A stretch of DNA of 64,000 nt from Flavobacterium antarcticum DSM 19726 (GCF_000419685.1 NZ_ATTM01000001.1:558001-622000), one strand, 5' to 3'. Shown: positions 9,218 to 19,241, counted from the stretch's first letter. The notes: generated from the sequence alone by a model not told the origin. Numbers and translations: made by a program.

Positions 9218-9829
9218 TTATAGTTGCTGATTTTTCAAATAAGTAATTGCATGATTTCCCTCATTAAAAAGCAAATCTAAAACACTTAAGTTGTTTAGAA
9301 AACCAAATTTCTCCTCAAAAACTTGTGGATAAGACTCAAATTGATTCGTGTCTTTTTTTCCGTCTGCCAAATTTCTATAATCAGTTTCAATCGGATTTTG
9401 AAGGTATTCTATGGTTTTGTTTATTTCAAAAGGCATTCTTAAACATTTCGATACAATCTCGATTGTTTGTAAATTCAAATCCATCAGAAAGGTATGTTTC
9501 TTCTCGAAAATGGGACGGATGTCGTCTTCAAAAAACTCGAAGAAAGGCGAATTTCGATAAGCTGCTTCTAAAGATTTATAGTGTTGTTTTTGCCAATCAA
9601 AAGTCGTTTCTAGTTTAACGTCTTTTGTTTTTTGAGGTAATCCGTCTTTACTATGTTTTACTGGAATATTTAATAGCTGAATGCCGTTTGGACTGTAAAT
9701 ATACATTCGGTTCCGATTCGTTTGCTTTTGGAAATTATCTTCCATTTCAAAAACTATTTTGTCTGATTGCGCCATTACAGCAAAATTACTGATGGACGGA
9801 AAATAAGTGGGATGTAGTAACGCTTCCAT
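9218..9829 (-). CDS. WbqC family protein
   Basis: A 203-residue WbqC-like protein (MEALLHPTYFPSISNFA). Family landmarks are the opening HPTYFPSI strand, the NRMYIYSPNGIQLLNIPV segment and the later SFFEFFEDD-like acidic region. The family is linked to surface-glycan biosynthesis but has no settled reaction. An in-frame ATG at 9871 would add 14 atypical residues; I prefer 9829. It is the last gene of the parA-to-wbqC cluster. Confidence 0.85.
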   Translation of the reverse strand: MEALLHPTYFPSISNFAVMAQSDKIVFEMEDNFQKQTNRNRMYIYSPNGIQLLNIPVKHSKDGLPQKTKDVKLETTFDWQKQHYKSLEAAYRNSPFFEFFEDDIRPIFEKKHTFLMDLNLQTIEIVSKCLRMPFEINKTIEYLQNPIETDYRNLADGKKDTNQFESYPQVFEEKFGFLNNLSVLDLLFNEGNHAITYLKNQQL

Positions 9830-9900
9830 ATTTGTAGTATAAAAGAAAACACAAAACAGACGCTCGTCCATTTTGTGTTTTTTATAATTTTAGCATGTAA

Positions 9901-11601
9901 TTAATTTGCTTTTTGCTTCTTTTTCTTCAAGTAAAAAGTGATTCCAAAATAAGCAACTAAAGCAATTAAGAAAAATTTGAAGTACGAATAAGGTTGGCCA
10001 TCACCTCCAACAGTGGTAAAGAGGCGTTCCCAACGGATTTTGTCAAAGGCTTTTCCCCAAGGCACGTTTTGGTCTAAACTCATCCAAATTAAAACAGGTT
10101 TTCCAACAATATGATCGGCTGGTACAAATCCCCAATAACGCGAATCTTCTGAACGATGGCGGTTGTCTCCCATCATCCAATAATAGTTTTGTTGGAACGT
10201 ATAATTCGTAGCTACTTGTCCGTTGATTAAAATTTGATTTCCGTTTACTTTCAAATCATTATTTTCATATACTTCAATGATTCGTTTGTATAAAGGTAAA
10301 TTTTCGGTGGTTAATGCAACTTGTTTTCCTGCTGCAGGGATGTGAATTGGTCCAAAATTATCAATTGACCATTCACCTGTTTGTGGAAAAACACTTTTGT
10401 CTTTCTCATTAATTACCTTGGTCACCGAAAGAACTCTTGGATCCGTTGCAATTTTATTTTTCAAGGCTTCTGTCATGTTGATTTCACCCGCTAATTGCGA
10501 ATAATTCATTCCCAGTTTCGTGTAATCTTCTTGCGTAATAGTTCCATGAACGACAACATTTGTACTGTCGCGAGTCACTTCGGCCAAATGAGTAGTACTT
10601 GTTCCACTAGTCAAATATGCTTTTACTTCTGGTTTGTCCCAAATTGTTCTTGGAATCGAATAATAAGGTAAATACTCATTCATTTTATTTTCTTCTAGAA
10701 CAGCTGAATAGGCAGGCTCTTTGAAAATAACTTGGTAATGAAACTGTGGTCTTGCTCTTTCTGGTAAAACCAAAATTTCATTATTAATGTAAATGGCTCC
10801 GTCTTTTATTGAAAGATTATCGCCTGGAATTCCAACACATCGTTTTACGTAATTCGATTTTTTGTCAATTGGTTTTAAAACTGCTTTTCGTCCTGAACGA
10901 TCAAAAAACTGATAAACAGTATCGACCGGCCAATTGAATACTACAATATCATTTCTTTCAATTTTTTGAAAACCAGGAAATCTGAAATAAGGTAATTGAG
11001 GCCATTTCGTATACGATTTTACATTTAACAAAGGTAAAGTATCATGTACCATTGGAGCGGCAATAGGAGTCATTGGTGTTCGTGCTCCATAATGAAACTT
11101 ACTTACGAATAAAAAATCACCAACAAGCAATGACTTTTCTAAGGAAGAAGTTGGAATTGTAAACGGTTGCATCACGTAAGTATGCACCAATGTGGCAACA
11201 ACTATTGCAAACAATAAAGAACTAACAGTATCTCCCGCTTGACTTGTAGAGTGCAAACTTCTATTGGGAATGTAAGTTACGTCTTGCGTATAATTGATAT
11301 AGAAAATGTAAAAACCTAAAGTTGCCAATACTAAGACAGTATCTAAAGTAGTGTTTTTACCAAAACTTCTTATGGTTTCCACCCAAACAACAGGAATCAT
11401 AATTAAATTGATTACTGGGATAAAAAGTAAAATAGTCCACCAAGTTGGTCGATTAATGATTTTCATCAAAACAATCGCATTGTAAATTGGAACTGCAGCT
11501 TCCCATGATTTTCTTCCTGCTTTCTGATATAATTTCCAAGTAGCCAAATAGTGAATAACCTGCACTACTAAGAAGAAAATGAACCATTGAAGTATTGTCA
11601 T
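9901..11601 (-). CDS. lepB: Signal peptidase I, large Bacteroidota form
   Basis: An S26 signal peptidase of 566 residues, far longer than the E. coli enzyme. The first ~115 residues form several membrane helices absent from classical LepB. The catalytic serine is in the QPFTIPTSSLEKSLLVGDF region (about Ser153) and the general-base lysine in YVKRCVGIPGD (about Lys253). A large insert follows, then the conserved WMMGDNRHRSEDSRYWGFVP and a C-terminal membrane helix. It removes signal peptides from Sec substrates. It lies downstream of dapB in the par cluster. Confidence 0.95.
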   Translation of the reverse strand: MTILQWFIFFLVVQVIHYLATWKLYQKAGRKSWEAAVPIYNAIVLMKIINRPTWWTILLFIPVINLIMIPVVWVETIRSFGKNTTLDTVLVLATLGFYIFYINYTQDVTYIPNRSLHSTSQAGDTVSSLLFAIVVATLVHTYVMQPFTIPTSSLEKSLLVGDFLFVSKFHYGARTPMTPIAAPMVHDTLPLLNVKSYTKWPQLPYFRFPGFQKIERNDIVVFNWPVDTVYQFFDRSGRKAVLKPIDKKSNYVKRCVGIPGDNLSIKDGAIYINNEILVLPERARPQFHYQVIFKEPAYSAVLEENKMNEYLPYYSIPRTIWDKPEVKAYLTSGTSTTHLAEVTRDSTNVVVHGTITQEDYTKLGMNYSQLAGEINMTEALKNKIATDPRVLSVTKVINEKDKSVFPQTGEWSIDNFGPIHIPAAGKQVALTTENLPLYKRIIEVYENNDLKVNGNQILINGQVATNYTFQQNYYWMMGDNRHRSEDSRYWGFVPADHIVGKPVLIWMSLDQNVPWGKAFDKIRWERLFTTVGGDGQPYSYFKFFLIALVAYFGITFYLKKKKQKAN

Positions 11602-11683
11602 AATATGTGTTTTTATTGCATTTTCTAATTGGTAGAAAAAGTATAATTATTGTTACAAAGGCACCTGTTAAATGGTTGCCAAA

Positions 11684-12388
11684 TTATTTTAAATTCAGAA
11701 CGTCCTTCATGGTGTAAACGCCTTTTTTACCCAAAAGCCATTCCGCAGCGACAACAGCTCCTAAGGCAAAACCTTCTCGACTGTGTGCTTCATGTTTGAT
11801 TTCAATCGTGTCAACCGGAGATTGATAAGTAATGGTATGGGTTCCTGGAACATTTGGAATTCGTGCTGCTTTAATTACTAATTCATCTGAAGTTTCTGCT
11901 TCGTCTAAAGCCCAACTTGAATAATCCGAATTATTTATGATGCTTTCTGCTAACGTTATTGCGGTTCCACTTGGAGCATCTAATTTTTGGACATGATGAA
12001 TTTCTTCGATCGAAGTCGAATATTGTGTAAACTGAGACATGATTTTCGCTAAATAAGTATTCAACTCAAAGAAAATGTTTACACCTAAACTGAAATTTGA
12101 ACCATAGATGAAAGCTCCTTTTTTTTCTTCACAAAGTTGCGCCATTTTTGGATAATGTGCTAACCAACCTGTAGTTCCAGAAATGACAGGAATTCCATTT
12201 TCTAAACAAGTCGAAATATTATCGACAGCCGCATTTGGAATACTGAAATCAATAGCTACATCTGCCTTTTGCAGGCCTTCAAAACTTGCATTTCTAGATT
12301 TTTTCAAGACAATTTCGTGGCCGCGTTCTAACGCAATTCGTTCAATGACTTGTCCCATTTTGCCGTAACCTAAAAGCGCTATTTTCAT
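11684..12388 (-). CDS. dapB: 4-hydroxy-tetrahydrodipicolinate reductase
   Basis: DapB, the NAD(P)H-dependent reductase of the lysine/diaminopimelate pathway. It has the N-terminal dinucleotide motif GYGKMGQVIERIA, the SGTTGW turn, and the active-site IHHVQKLDAPSGTA carrying the conserved His-His, Lys and substrate loop. Its 234 residues are normal for Bacteroidota. It lies between DUF5683 and lepB, a conserved flavobacterial order. Confidence 0.95.
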   Translation of the reverse strand: MKIALLGYGKMGQVIERIALERGHEIVLKKSRNASFEGLQKADVAIDFSIPNAAVDNISTCLENGIPVISGTTGWLAHYPKMAQLCEEKKGAFIYGSNFSLGVNIFFELNTYLAKIMSQFTQYSTSIEEIHHVQKLDAPSGTAITLAESIINNSDYSSWALDEAETSDELVIKAARIPNVPGTHTITYQSPVDTIEIKHEAHSREGFALGAVVAAEWLLGKKGVYTMKDVLNLK

Positions 12389-12409
12389 AGAATACTAGTT
12401 TGAAAAATA

Positions 12410-12970
12410 TTAAAACTTGTAGGTCATTGACAAACCTACGTTTTGTATTTGATTGATGTCCGTTGGATAAATTTCAGGTCGGAAGGATAAGTCGTCGTCT
12501 ACATTAAATTGTTGTAAATGGGCACTGACATTGGCATCCACAATATTTAAAACGTATAAACCAACAGTAATAATTAGTGATAAATCGCGATTGCGCTGAA
12601 AACTTCGTTGTGCATTAATTAAGGTTTGGTCGTTGTATTGCCCTTTGAATTCATCGTCCAAGCCTTTCAAACGTTGTTTATAAGCATCCCGATACCGGTG
12701 GTATTCGCTGTTATTTGTAGAATAAAAATAAATACCCGTTCCAAGTGCACCGTAAACGATTGGAATTTTCCAATATTTTTTAGTGTAGGCCTGACCCAAT
12801 CCCGGAACGATGGCAGAATAAAAAGCCGCTCGAGCTGGAGCAAGTGGATCAATAGGTTTTCGGATAATTGTATCTGCAACAATCTGCAGTTCGTCCGTTT
12901 TCGTTTGCGAATAAACAGCAGAAATTCCGATGCTGAAAGTCAACAATACTATGTGGATAAACGCTTTCAC
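12410..12970 (-). CDS. DUF5683 family membrane protein
   Basis: A 186-residue protein with a signal peptide (cut near VYSQ), then ARAAFYSAIVPGLGQAYTKKYWKIPIVYGALG, the glycine/proline-rich motif that marks this family, and two short hydrophobic segments. Function is unknown. Its start codon overlaps the last base of parB, and it precedes dapB by 21 bases, so it is translated as part of the par operon. Confidence 0.85.
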   Translation of the reverse strand: MKAFIHIVLLTFSIGISAVYSQTKTDELQIVADTIIRKPIDPLAPARAAFYSAIVPGLGQAYTKKYWKIPIVYGALGTGIYFYSTNNSEYHRYRDAYKQRLKGLDDEFKGQYNDQTLINAQRSFQRNRDLSLIITVGLYVLNIVDANVSAHLQQFNVDDDLSFRPEIYPTDINQIQNVGLSMTYKF

Positions 12971-13869
12971 TAATTTTGAATTAATTTTAGAATGCGTTTA
13001 AACTCTTCTTCAGAATGAAACGGAATGGTAATTTTTCCTTTTCCATTTCCTGCCACTTTTACGTCGACTTTGGTACCGAAATAATTGGTCATGGCTTTTT
13101 TCTCGGCATCTTCTACGTCAAAACCGGTAGTTTTTGCTTTTGAAACAGGTTTTGGTTTTAAGCTTTCTTGGTAATTCTTAACAAAGGCTTCTGTTTCACG
13201 AACGGATAAATTTTCGCTTAAAATCTTTTGGTAAATATCAGTTTGAATATCTAAATCTTCGATGCTGATGATTGCACGACCGTGGCCCATCGAGATAAAT
13301 CCATCTCGAATACCGGTTTGAATAATCGGATCTAGCTTTAACAATCTCAGGTAATTGGTAATCGTAGAACGTTTTTTTCCTACGCGATCACTCATTTGTT
13401 CTTGAGTCAATTGAATTTCGTCAATCAAACGTTGGTACGAAAGTGCAATTTCTATTGGATCTAGATCATGACGTTGTATGTTTTCTACCAAAGCCATTAC
13501 TAACGACTCGTTGTCGTTTGCAATTCGAATGTAAGCGGGAATAACAGTTAGACCTGCAAGTTTTGAAGCACGTAAACGGCGTTCTCCTGAGATCAATTGG
13601 AATTTATTGAACTCCATTTTCCGAACGGTAATCGGTTGAATCACACCAAGTTCTTTAATGGAAGTCGCTAATTCTCGTAACGATTCTTCGTTAAAATTAC
13701 TTCGCGGCTGAAACGGATTGATTTCTATGGCATCAAGTTCAAGCTCGATGATATTTCCTACCACTTTATCCGCATTTTTATCGTCAACGGATTTAATGTC
13801 GTTGTCGGGATCTTTCAATAAGGCAGATAAACCTCTTCCTAATGCTTGTTTTTTTATCGCTTTTGCCAT
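12970..13869 (-). CDS. parB: Chromosome partitioning protein ParB
   Basis: ParB/Spo0J of 299 residues. The N-terminal CTPase/ParB motifs are INPFQPR and ISGERRLRASKLAGL. The helix-turn-helix region includes LTQEQMSDRVGKKRSTITNYL, followed by a DHGRAIIS-like segment (MGHGRAIISI) and a short dimerisation tail. It loads on parS near the origin and spreads. parA lies 8 bases upstream. No full parS was seen in the window (only a half-site at 13192-13200). Confidence 0.96.
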   Translation of the reverse strand: MAKAIKKQALGRGLSALLKDPDNDIKSVDDKNADKVVGNIIELELDAIEINPFQPRSNFNEESLRELATSIKELGVIQPITVRKMEFNKFQLISGERRLRASKLAGLTVIPAYIRIANDNESLVMALVENIQRHDLDPIEIALSYQRLIDEIQLTQEQMSDRVGKKRSTITNYLRLLKLDPIIQTGIRDGFISMGHGRAIISIEDLDIQTDIYQKILSENLSVRETEAFVKNYQESLKPKPVSKAKTTGFDVEDAEKKAMTNYFGTKVDVKVAGNGKGKITIPFHSEEEFKRILKLIQN

Positions 13870-13877
13870 GGAATGAA

Positions 13878-14642
13878 CTAACTATTTTTCTTGATGATTT
13901 CGTGCGCTAAACTTAAATAATTTGCCGCTCCTTTACTTGTGGCGTCAAAGTTAATGATGCTTTCGCCAAAACTTGGTGCTTCACTTAATTTGACATTTCG
14001 TTGAATGATGGTGTCAAAAACCATATCGTTAAAGTGTTTTTGAACTTCTTCTACTACTTGGTTTGAAAGTCGCAAACGGGAATCAAACATGGTTAAAAGT
14101 AAACCTTCAATGTCTAAATCTGGGTTGTGTATTTTTTGAACACTTTTAATGGTATTCAATAATTTCCCCAAACCTTCCAATGCAAAATATTCGCATTGAA
14201 TGGGAATTACTACAGAATCTGCCGCTGTTAACGCATTCAACGTTAATAATCCTAAAGAGGGAGCACAATCAATAATGATGTAATCGTAATCATCTTTAAC
14301 GGATGCCAATGCTTCTTTCAGCATGTATTCTCTATTTTCTTTGTCTACCAATTCAATTTCGATGGCGACAAGGTCAATATGAGCTGGAATGATATCCACA
14401 TTTGGTGCCGAACATTTGATAATTGCTTCTTTAGGCGTGTGACTGTGTTCAATTATTTGATACGTTCCTATTTCAATGGTTTCAATGTCGATTCCCAACC
14501 CTGAACTTGCATTCGCTTGAGGGTCAGCATCAATAAGTAGTACTTTTTTTTCTAAAACACCCAATGACGCCGCTAAATTGACTGATGTTGTTGTTTTTCC
14601 AACACCGCCTTTTTGATTGGCAATCGCTATTATTTTCCCCAT
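13878..14642 (-). CDS. parA: Chromosome partitioning ATPase ParA
   Basis: A ParA/Soj-type deviant Walker ATPase, 254 residues. It has KGGVGKTTTSVNLAA near residue 10 (deviant Walker A with the signature lysine), LLIDADPQANASSGLG, and YIIIDCAPSLGLLT. No N-terminal DNA-binding extension is present, as in chromosomal Soj proteins. First gene of the par cluster; the upstream SDR gene is separated by a terminator. Confidence 0.96.
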   Translation of the reverse strand: MGKIIAIANQKGGVGKTTTSVNLAASLGVLEKKVLLIDADPQANASSGLGIDIETIEIGTYQIIEHSHTPKEAIIKCSAPNVDIIPAHIDLVAIEIELVDKENREYMLKEALASVKDDYDYIIIDCAPSLGLLTLNALTAADSVVIPIQCEYFALEGLGKLLNTIKSVQKIHNPDLDIEGLLLTMFDSRLRLSNQVVEEVQKHFNDMVFDTIIQRNVKLSEAPSFGESIINFDATSKGAANYLSLAHEIIKKNS

Positions 14643-14707
14643 TTACTGTATAGAATTTTGAAGCGTAAAAATACAATTATTTATGGGTTTAAGAAATCTA
14701 TTTATCA

Positions 14708-14750
14708 ACAAAAAAACAGCGTGAATTACTTTGTTCATAATTACGCTGTT
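14708..14750 (-). terminator. Rho-independent terminator after the SDR gene
   Basis: Arms 14738-14750 and 14715-14728 form a 13-bp stem with one bulged base. On the minus strand it is followed by a run of seven T. It separates the SDR transcript from the par operon. Confidence 0.75.
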
Positions 14751-14787
14751 GGCTTTTTGTTTTGATTTCAGTGATAAAATAACGCTG

Positions 14788-15669
14788 TTATTTATTCTTT
14801 TTTGCTTTAATCAGAGCCTCAAGATGGTCCCACATTTCTTCGGGAATGGCTTCTAATAAATTAAATTGTCCAGCGCCTTTAAGCCATTCACCACCGTCAA
14901 TTGTTACTACTTCACCATTCATGTATGCTGAAAAATCAGAAACTAAATACGCAGCTAGATTGGCTAATTCTTGGTGATCGCCCACGCGTTTTAATGGCAC
15001 TTTTTTAGCCATGTCAAATTTTTCTGCTAGATCTCCAGGTAATAATCGGTCCCAAGCGCCTTTTGTAGGAAATGGTCCTGGAGCAATGGCATTGGAACGA
15101 ATTCCGTATTTGGCCCATTCAACTGCTAAACTCCGTGTCATGGCAAGAACTCCTGCTTTTGCCGTTGCACTTGGTACGACGTAAGCAGAACCTGTCCAAG
15201 CATACGTAGTTACAATATTTAAAATGGTAGAACTTTCTTGTTTTGAATCGATCCAATGTTTTCCAAAAGCAAGTGTACAGTTTTTTGAACCTTTCAAAAC
15301 AATATCAATAATGGTATCAAATGCGTTTGCAGAAAGACGTTCGGTTGGAGCAATGAAATTTCCCGCTGCATTATTTAGTAACACGTCAACTTTGCCAAAT
15401 TCTTTTAAAGTGGCTTGCAACATCGCTTCCACTTGGTCGTAATGACGTACGTCGCATTGCAAGGGTAGGCAAATTCCGCCTGTTTCTGTTTCTAATTCCT
15501 TGGCAGTATTTTTAAGTTTTTCTAAATCGCGCGAAGTGATGGCCACTTTTGCTCCTAATTCCATAAAATATTTCGTCATTGCTTTTCCCAAACCACTTCC
15601 GCCGCCTGTTACTACAATAACTTTGTCTGCAAGTGCATTGTCGCGAAGCATTTTTTTAGTGAAATCCAT
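14788..15669 (-). CDS. SDR oxidoreductase, 2,4-dienoyl-CoA reductase type
   Basis: A short-chain dehydrogenase of 293 residues. The cofactor motif is VTGGGSGLGKAMTKYF, with CDVRHYDQV and LLNNAAGNFIAPTERLS. The classical YxxxK is absent; instead it reads VVPSATAKAGVLAMTRSLA, followed by APGPFPTKGAWDRL. This is the arrangement found in the eukaryotic DECR1-type 2,4-dienoyl-CoA reductases, so a role in degrading unsaturated fatty acids is likely. That fits the beta-oxidation cluster at 27-33 kb, although the genes are not adjacent. Confidence 0.82.
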   Translation of the reverse strand: MDFTKKMLRDNALADKVIVVTGGGSGLGKAMTKYFMELGAKVAITSRDLEKLKNTAKELETETGGICLPLQCDVRHYDQVEAMLQATLKEFGKVDVLLNNAAGNFIAPTERLSANAFDTIIDIVLKGSKNCTLAFGKHWIDSKQESSTILNIVTTYAWTGSAYVVPSATAKAGVLAMTRSLAVEWAKYGIRSNAIAPGPFPTKGAWDRLLPGDLAEKFDMAKKVPLKRVGDHQELANLAAYLVSDFSAYMNGEVVTIDGGEWLKGAGQFNLLEAIPEEMWDHLEALIKAKKNK

Positions 15670-15863
15670 AGTATGTTTTTAAATTTTATTTGAATAATTA
15701 TAACTGACGTAATTTACCATAGAAAATAGTAATAAAAAAAGATTTGACTTTAATTATTTTCATAATAAAAACATATTTTTGGTACCTTTAACAAAATTGC
15801 ATCCGTATTTTTTGAAATTTTCTGAGTTCTATTGACTAAATTTAATCATAAGCCTTCATTTGT

Positions 15864-17969
15864 ATGTCTAATCCATTTATTACTAAACGATTCCTTATTA
15901 CAGCTACTTTTTTAGTAATTGCTAATTTGGCAGTTTTTGCGCAAAATATAGTAATAGACAGTCTTGTCATTGCATTAGAAAAAGAGAAAACACCTTTAAA
16001 GAAAATTCCTATTTTACGGGGTCTTTCTCAAAACTTAACGTCTATTGACCCTGACAAGAAATATATCTATGCAAAGCAAATGCGTGATATCTCAGAAAAG
16101 TATAAAATTGACTCTATAATTCCTTTGGCCTATTTAGATATGGCGATGGTCCATGGAATCAAAACCAATTATGATAGTTCGATGTATTACTTTACTAAAG
16201 GTTTACGCCTTGCAATTGAAAAGAAAATACCAAGTCAAGAAGCACGCGCTTATGTAGGAATTGGATATACTTTTGATCGGTTAGACAATCCACAAGAAGC
16301 AATAAAAAATTATGAATTAGCACTTAAAATTTTCAAAAAGCTGAACCATCAAAAGGGTTTAAATCAAACATACATAAATTTAGGTTCCCTTTATTTTGAC
16401 TTGGAAGAATATAAAATAGCGGAAATTTATTTTCGACAAGCTTTAGAAAGTTTTGAAAAAATGAAAGATGAGTCGGGTATCGCTTATGGTAATTATATTT
16501 TAGGAAATTCAAGTCGAGCTCTAAATAAAGATGCGGACGCTTATAAATACTATGAAAAAAGCTTGTCGATTCGCGAGAAATTAGGTGATGTAAATGGTAT
16601 TGCATTGGCTAACTATGGTTTGGGTGAATTGTATTTAAAAAAAGGTCAATACGTGGAAGCTAAAAGAGCATTAAAAATTGCCATTGACAACAATAAAATT
16701 TTAGATAATAAGTACCAAGAAGCCGTTGCTTTAATTACTTTGACTCGCGTATTTGTATCAGAAAGAGATATTGAAAATGGATTGAAGAGTGCAAACTTAG
16801 CTTATAAGAAAGCGAAAGAAGTTAATTCTAAAGGTCTTGTCATTCGATCATTAGACGAACTAATAGAAATTAAAAAAATTAAGAAAGATTTTAAAAAAGC
16901 GTTTGAATACCAGACGGAAGTGATCGCATTGAACGATAGTCTTGATATTGAGAAAATTAAAAACGAATTTATATTCTCTGATTTTCAACGAATGCGAACC
17001 GAGAATACTACGTTAGAAAAAAATAATGAAGTCATCTCCACCAAAAACGTAAGCTACCAAAAGGCAATCATTATCATCAGTTCGCTGTTATTGATTTTTT
17101 TGATACTGTTGTTCCTTTATTTGAGAAAGATCAGGCAAAAAAATAAAATCAACCTGCTTTTGCAACAACAGAAAACGGAGATCAGTGCGATTAATTCAGA
17201 ATTAGAAAATTTGAATGAAGAGCTTCATGTTCAAAATGAATTGACAAATCAACAGAAGATAGAGCTTGAGCGAATAAACAGCGTAAAAAATAAATTTTTC
17301 TCCATCGTTTCTCATGATCTACGAAGTCCGATTGCCACTTTAAAGATGTTATTCAATTCGTATTTCAGCGGACATTTGACGCAAGAAGAAATGAACATGT
17401 TGTTGAAAAAATTAGAAGAAAATATTTTTAATACGGCTGACTTTCTTGACAACTTGCTGGAATGGTCAAAAAGCCAATTGGAAGGTATGATTGTTAATCC
17501 TGAAGTGTTCTTAATTCGGGTATTAGCCGAACGTAATTTGAAAATTCTGAACACGCAAATTGTAGATAAAGAATTACAGATTGAAAATCATATTTACGAA
17601 TCTGCAACTGTTTTTGCGGATAAAAACATGCTGAATGTAGTGCTGCGTAATTTACTTTCTAACAGTATTAAATTTTGTGAAAAGGGAGATTCAATTATTT
17701 TGAAAAGTGAAATCATTGATAAAAATGTGGTGATCACAATTAAAGACTCAGGAATTGGAATTCCTGTCGAAGAACAAAAGAAAATTTTCAAACTGGAACA
17801 TACGATCAGTCAAGGAACTTCTGGCGAGAAAGGACACCACATTGGATTAGTGCTTTGCAAAGATATGGTTGAGCAAAATAAAGGTAAAATTTGGTTTGAA
17901 AGTGAAGCAGGTATCGGAACGACCTTTTTTATTCAAATACCAAGAGCAGATTTAAAAACAGACGAGTAG
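15864..17969 (+). CDS. TPR-domain sensor histidine kinase
   Basis: A 701-residue protein with a signal peptide (ends VFAQ) and a periplasmic array of TPR repeats (about 90-350; e.g. ARAYVGIGYTFDRLDNPQEA, TYINLGSLYFDLEEYKIAE). One membrane helix near residue 400 (IIIISSLLLIFLILLFLYL) is followed by a coiled coil. The kinase core has FFSIVSHDLRSPIATLKML (His about 484), N-box NLLSNSIKFCEKGD, DSGIGIP and GHHIGLVLCKDMV. No receiver domain is attached and no response regulator is nearby. It lies 3 bases before the T9SS SGNH gene. Confidence 0.92.
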   Translation: MSNPFITKRFLITATFLVIANLAVFAQNIVIDSLVIALEKEKTPLKKIPILRGLSQNLTSIDPDKKYIYAKQMRDISEKYKIDSIIPLAYLDMAMVHGIKTNYDSSMYYFTKGLRLAIEKKIPSQEARAYVGIGYTFDRLDNPQEAIKNYELALKIFKKLNHQKGLNQTYINLGSLYFDLEEYKIAEIYFRQALESFEKMKDESGIAYGNYILGNSSRALNKDADAYKYYEKSLSIREKLGDVNGIALANYGLGELYLKKGQYVEAKRALKIAIDNNKILDNKYQEAVALITLTRVFVSERDIENGLKSANLAYKKAKEVNSKGLVIRSLDELIEIKKIKKDFKKAFEYQTEVIALNDSLDIEKIKNEFIFSDFQRMRTENTTLEKNNEVISTKNVSYQKAIIIISSLLLIFLILLFLYLRKIRQKNKINLLLQQQKTEISAINSELENLNEELHVQNELTNQQKIELERINSVKNKFFSIVSHDLRSPIATLKMLFNSYFSGHLTQEEMNMLLKKLEENIFNTADFLDNLLEWSKSQLEGMIVNPEVFLIRVLAERNLKILNTQIVDKELQIENHIYESATVFADKNMLNVVLRNLLSNSIKFCEKGDSIILKSEIIDKNVVITIKDSGIGIPVEEQKKIFKLEHTISQGTSGEKGHHIGLVLCKDMVEQNKGKIWFESEAGIGTTFFIQIPRADLKTDE

Positions 17970-17972
17970 ACT

Positions 17973-19241
17973 ATGAAACACTTCTTATATTTCATCTTGT
18001 TTGTATTGGTATTCCCTTTTCTTTGCCATGGGCAAATTACTAAGAAAGTGCTTTTTTTAGGAAACAGTTATACCGCTGTAAATGATGTTCCGTCACTGGT
18101 GCAAAACATGGCAAATAGCACAGGTGATGTTTTGACTTTTGATTCAAATATTCCAGGTGGTTATCGTTTTATGAATCACGCAACTGATGCAACCACTTTA
18201 AGTAAGATTAATTCCAATACTTGGGATTATGTCGTGCTGCAGGCTCAAAGTCAGGAAATAGCTTTAAGCGAAACTCAGAAAATGAGTGAAGTATATCCAT
18301 TTGCTGAAACTTTAAGCAATTCCGTAAGGCAAAATAACGAATGCAGCCAACCCTTATTTTACATGACGTGGGGAAGGGAAAGTGGCGATCCAAGTCTGTG
18401 TCCGTTTATTCCGTGGACCTGCACCTATGAAGGAATGGACGATGCAATTCAAGCATCTTATTTATTTATGGCACAAAATAATGACGCAGAAGTAGCTCCC
18501 GGAGGTGCAGTTTGGCGTTACCTTCGGATGAATAATCCAAGTTTAAATTTATATGCAAGCGATGCTTCACATCCTTCCGCCGCCGGCTCGTATGCTGCGG
18601 CTTGTACTTTGTATACTGTGATTTACAAGAAAGATCCAACTTTAATTTCATGGAATTTTACTTTAAGTGAAAATGATGCCAATAGTATAAAGTTAGCTGT
18701 AAAAAACGTTGTATTCAATCAATTGTCAATTTGGGATTTTACGGTTTATCCCACGATTCCAAATTTTACAGAAGTGAATCAAGGCGGAGTGGTTTCATTT
18801 ACAAATACCACTGCAGCATTTGAAAGTTTGCATTGGGACTTTGGCGACGGGAATTTTTCAACAGCGGAAAATCCAACACATTCGTATGCAACACCCGGTA
18901 TTTATATGATTTCCTTGACCAGCAGTAAATGTGGAAAAGTAGATACTTTAACAAAATCTGTCGAAGTTACTTCTGTTTTGAATACAAACAATTTAGCGTT
19001 AGAACGCAAGTTGCTCATTTTTCCTAATCCCGCTTCGGACTATTTTACAGTTAACTTTAATCGCTTAATTGAAAATGGTATTGCAGTTATTTACGATAAT
19101 AAAGGAACTAAATTGGTAACGAAAGAATTAAATAAGTGCACTTCATTTCAAATGAATACTAACGATTTAAGCTCGGGAATCTATATTTTAAAAATCAGTG
19201 TCGAAGAGGAATTATTTTTTTCCAAAATAGTGAAATTGTAA
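17973..19241 (+). CDS. T9SS-exported SGNH hydrolase (DUF4886-like) with PKD domain
   Basis: A 422-residue protein with a signal peptide (ends CHGQ). An SGNH-type esterase domain holds the serine block FLGNSYTAVNDVP and a DASHPSAAGSYAA block with the Asp-x-x-His pair. A PKD domain follows (LHWDFGDGNFSTAENPTHSY). The C-terminal T9SS type A sorting region reads LLIFPNPASDYFTV ... GIYILKI. It is probably exported to the surface and acts on an esterified glycan or similar; the substrate is unknown. The 3-base gap to the histidine kinase suggests one transcript. Confidence 0.85.
   Translation: MKHFLYFILFVLVFPFLCHGQITKKVLFLGNSYTAVNDVPSLVQNMANSTGDVLTFDSNIPGGYRFMNHATDATTLSKINSNTWDYVVLQAQSQEIALSETQKMSEVYPFAETLSNSVRQNNECSQPLFYMTWGRESGDPSLCPFIPWTCTYEGMDDAIQASYLFMAQNNDAEVAPGGAVWRYLRMNNPSLNLYASDASHPSAAGSYAAACTLYTVIYKKDPTLISWNFTLSENDANSIKLAVKNVVFNQLSIWDFTVYPTIPNFTEVNQGGVVSFTNTTAAFESLHWDFGDGNFSTAENPTHSYATPGIYMISLTSSKCGKVDTLTKSVEVTSVLNTNNLALERKLLIFPNPASDYFTVNFNRLIENGIAVIYDNKGTKLVTKELNKCTSFQMNTNDLSSGIYILKISVEEELFFSKIVKL

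Noticed and set aside
12626..12973. 115-residue plus-strand ORF opposite DUF5683
   Set aside because: Shadow frame; the minus-strand gene has signal peptide, family motif and operon context.
13192..13200. TGTTTCACG inside parB, resembling half of a parS site
   Set aside because: The second half does not match (about 9 of 16 positions overall), so it is not credible as parS without conservation.
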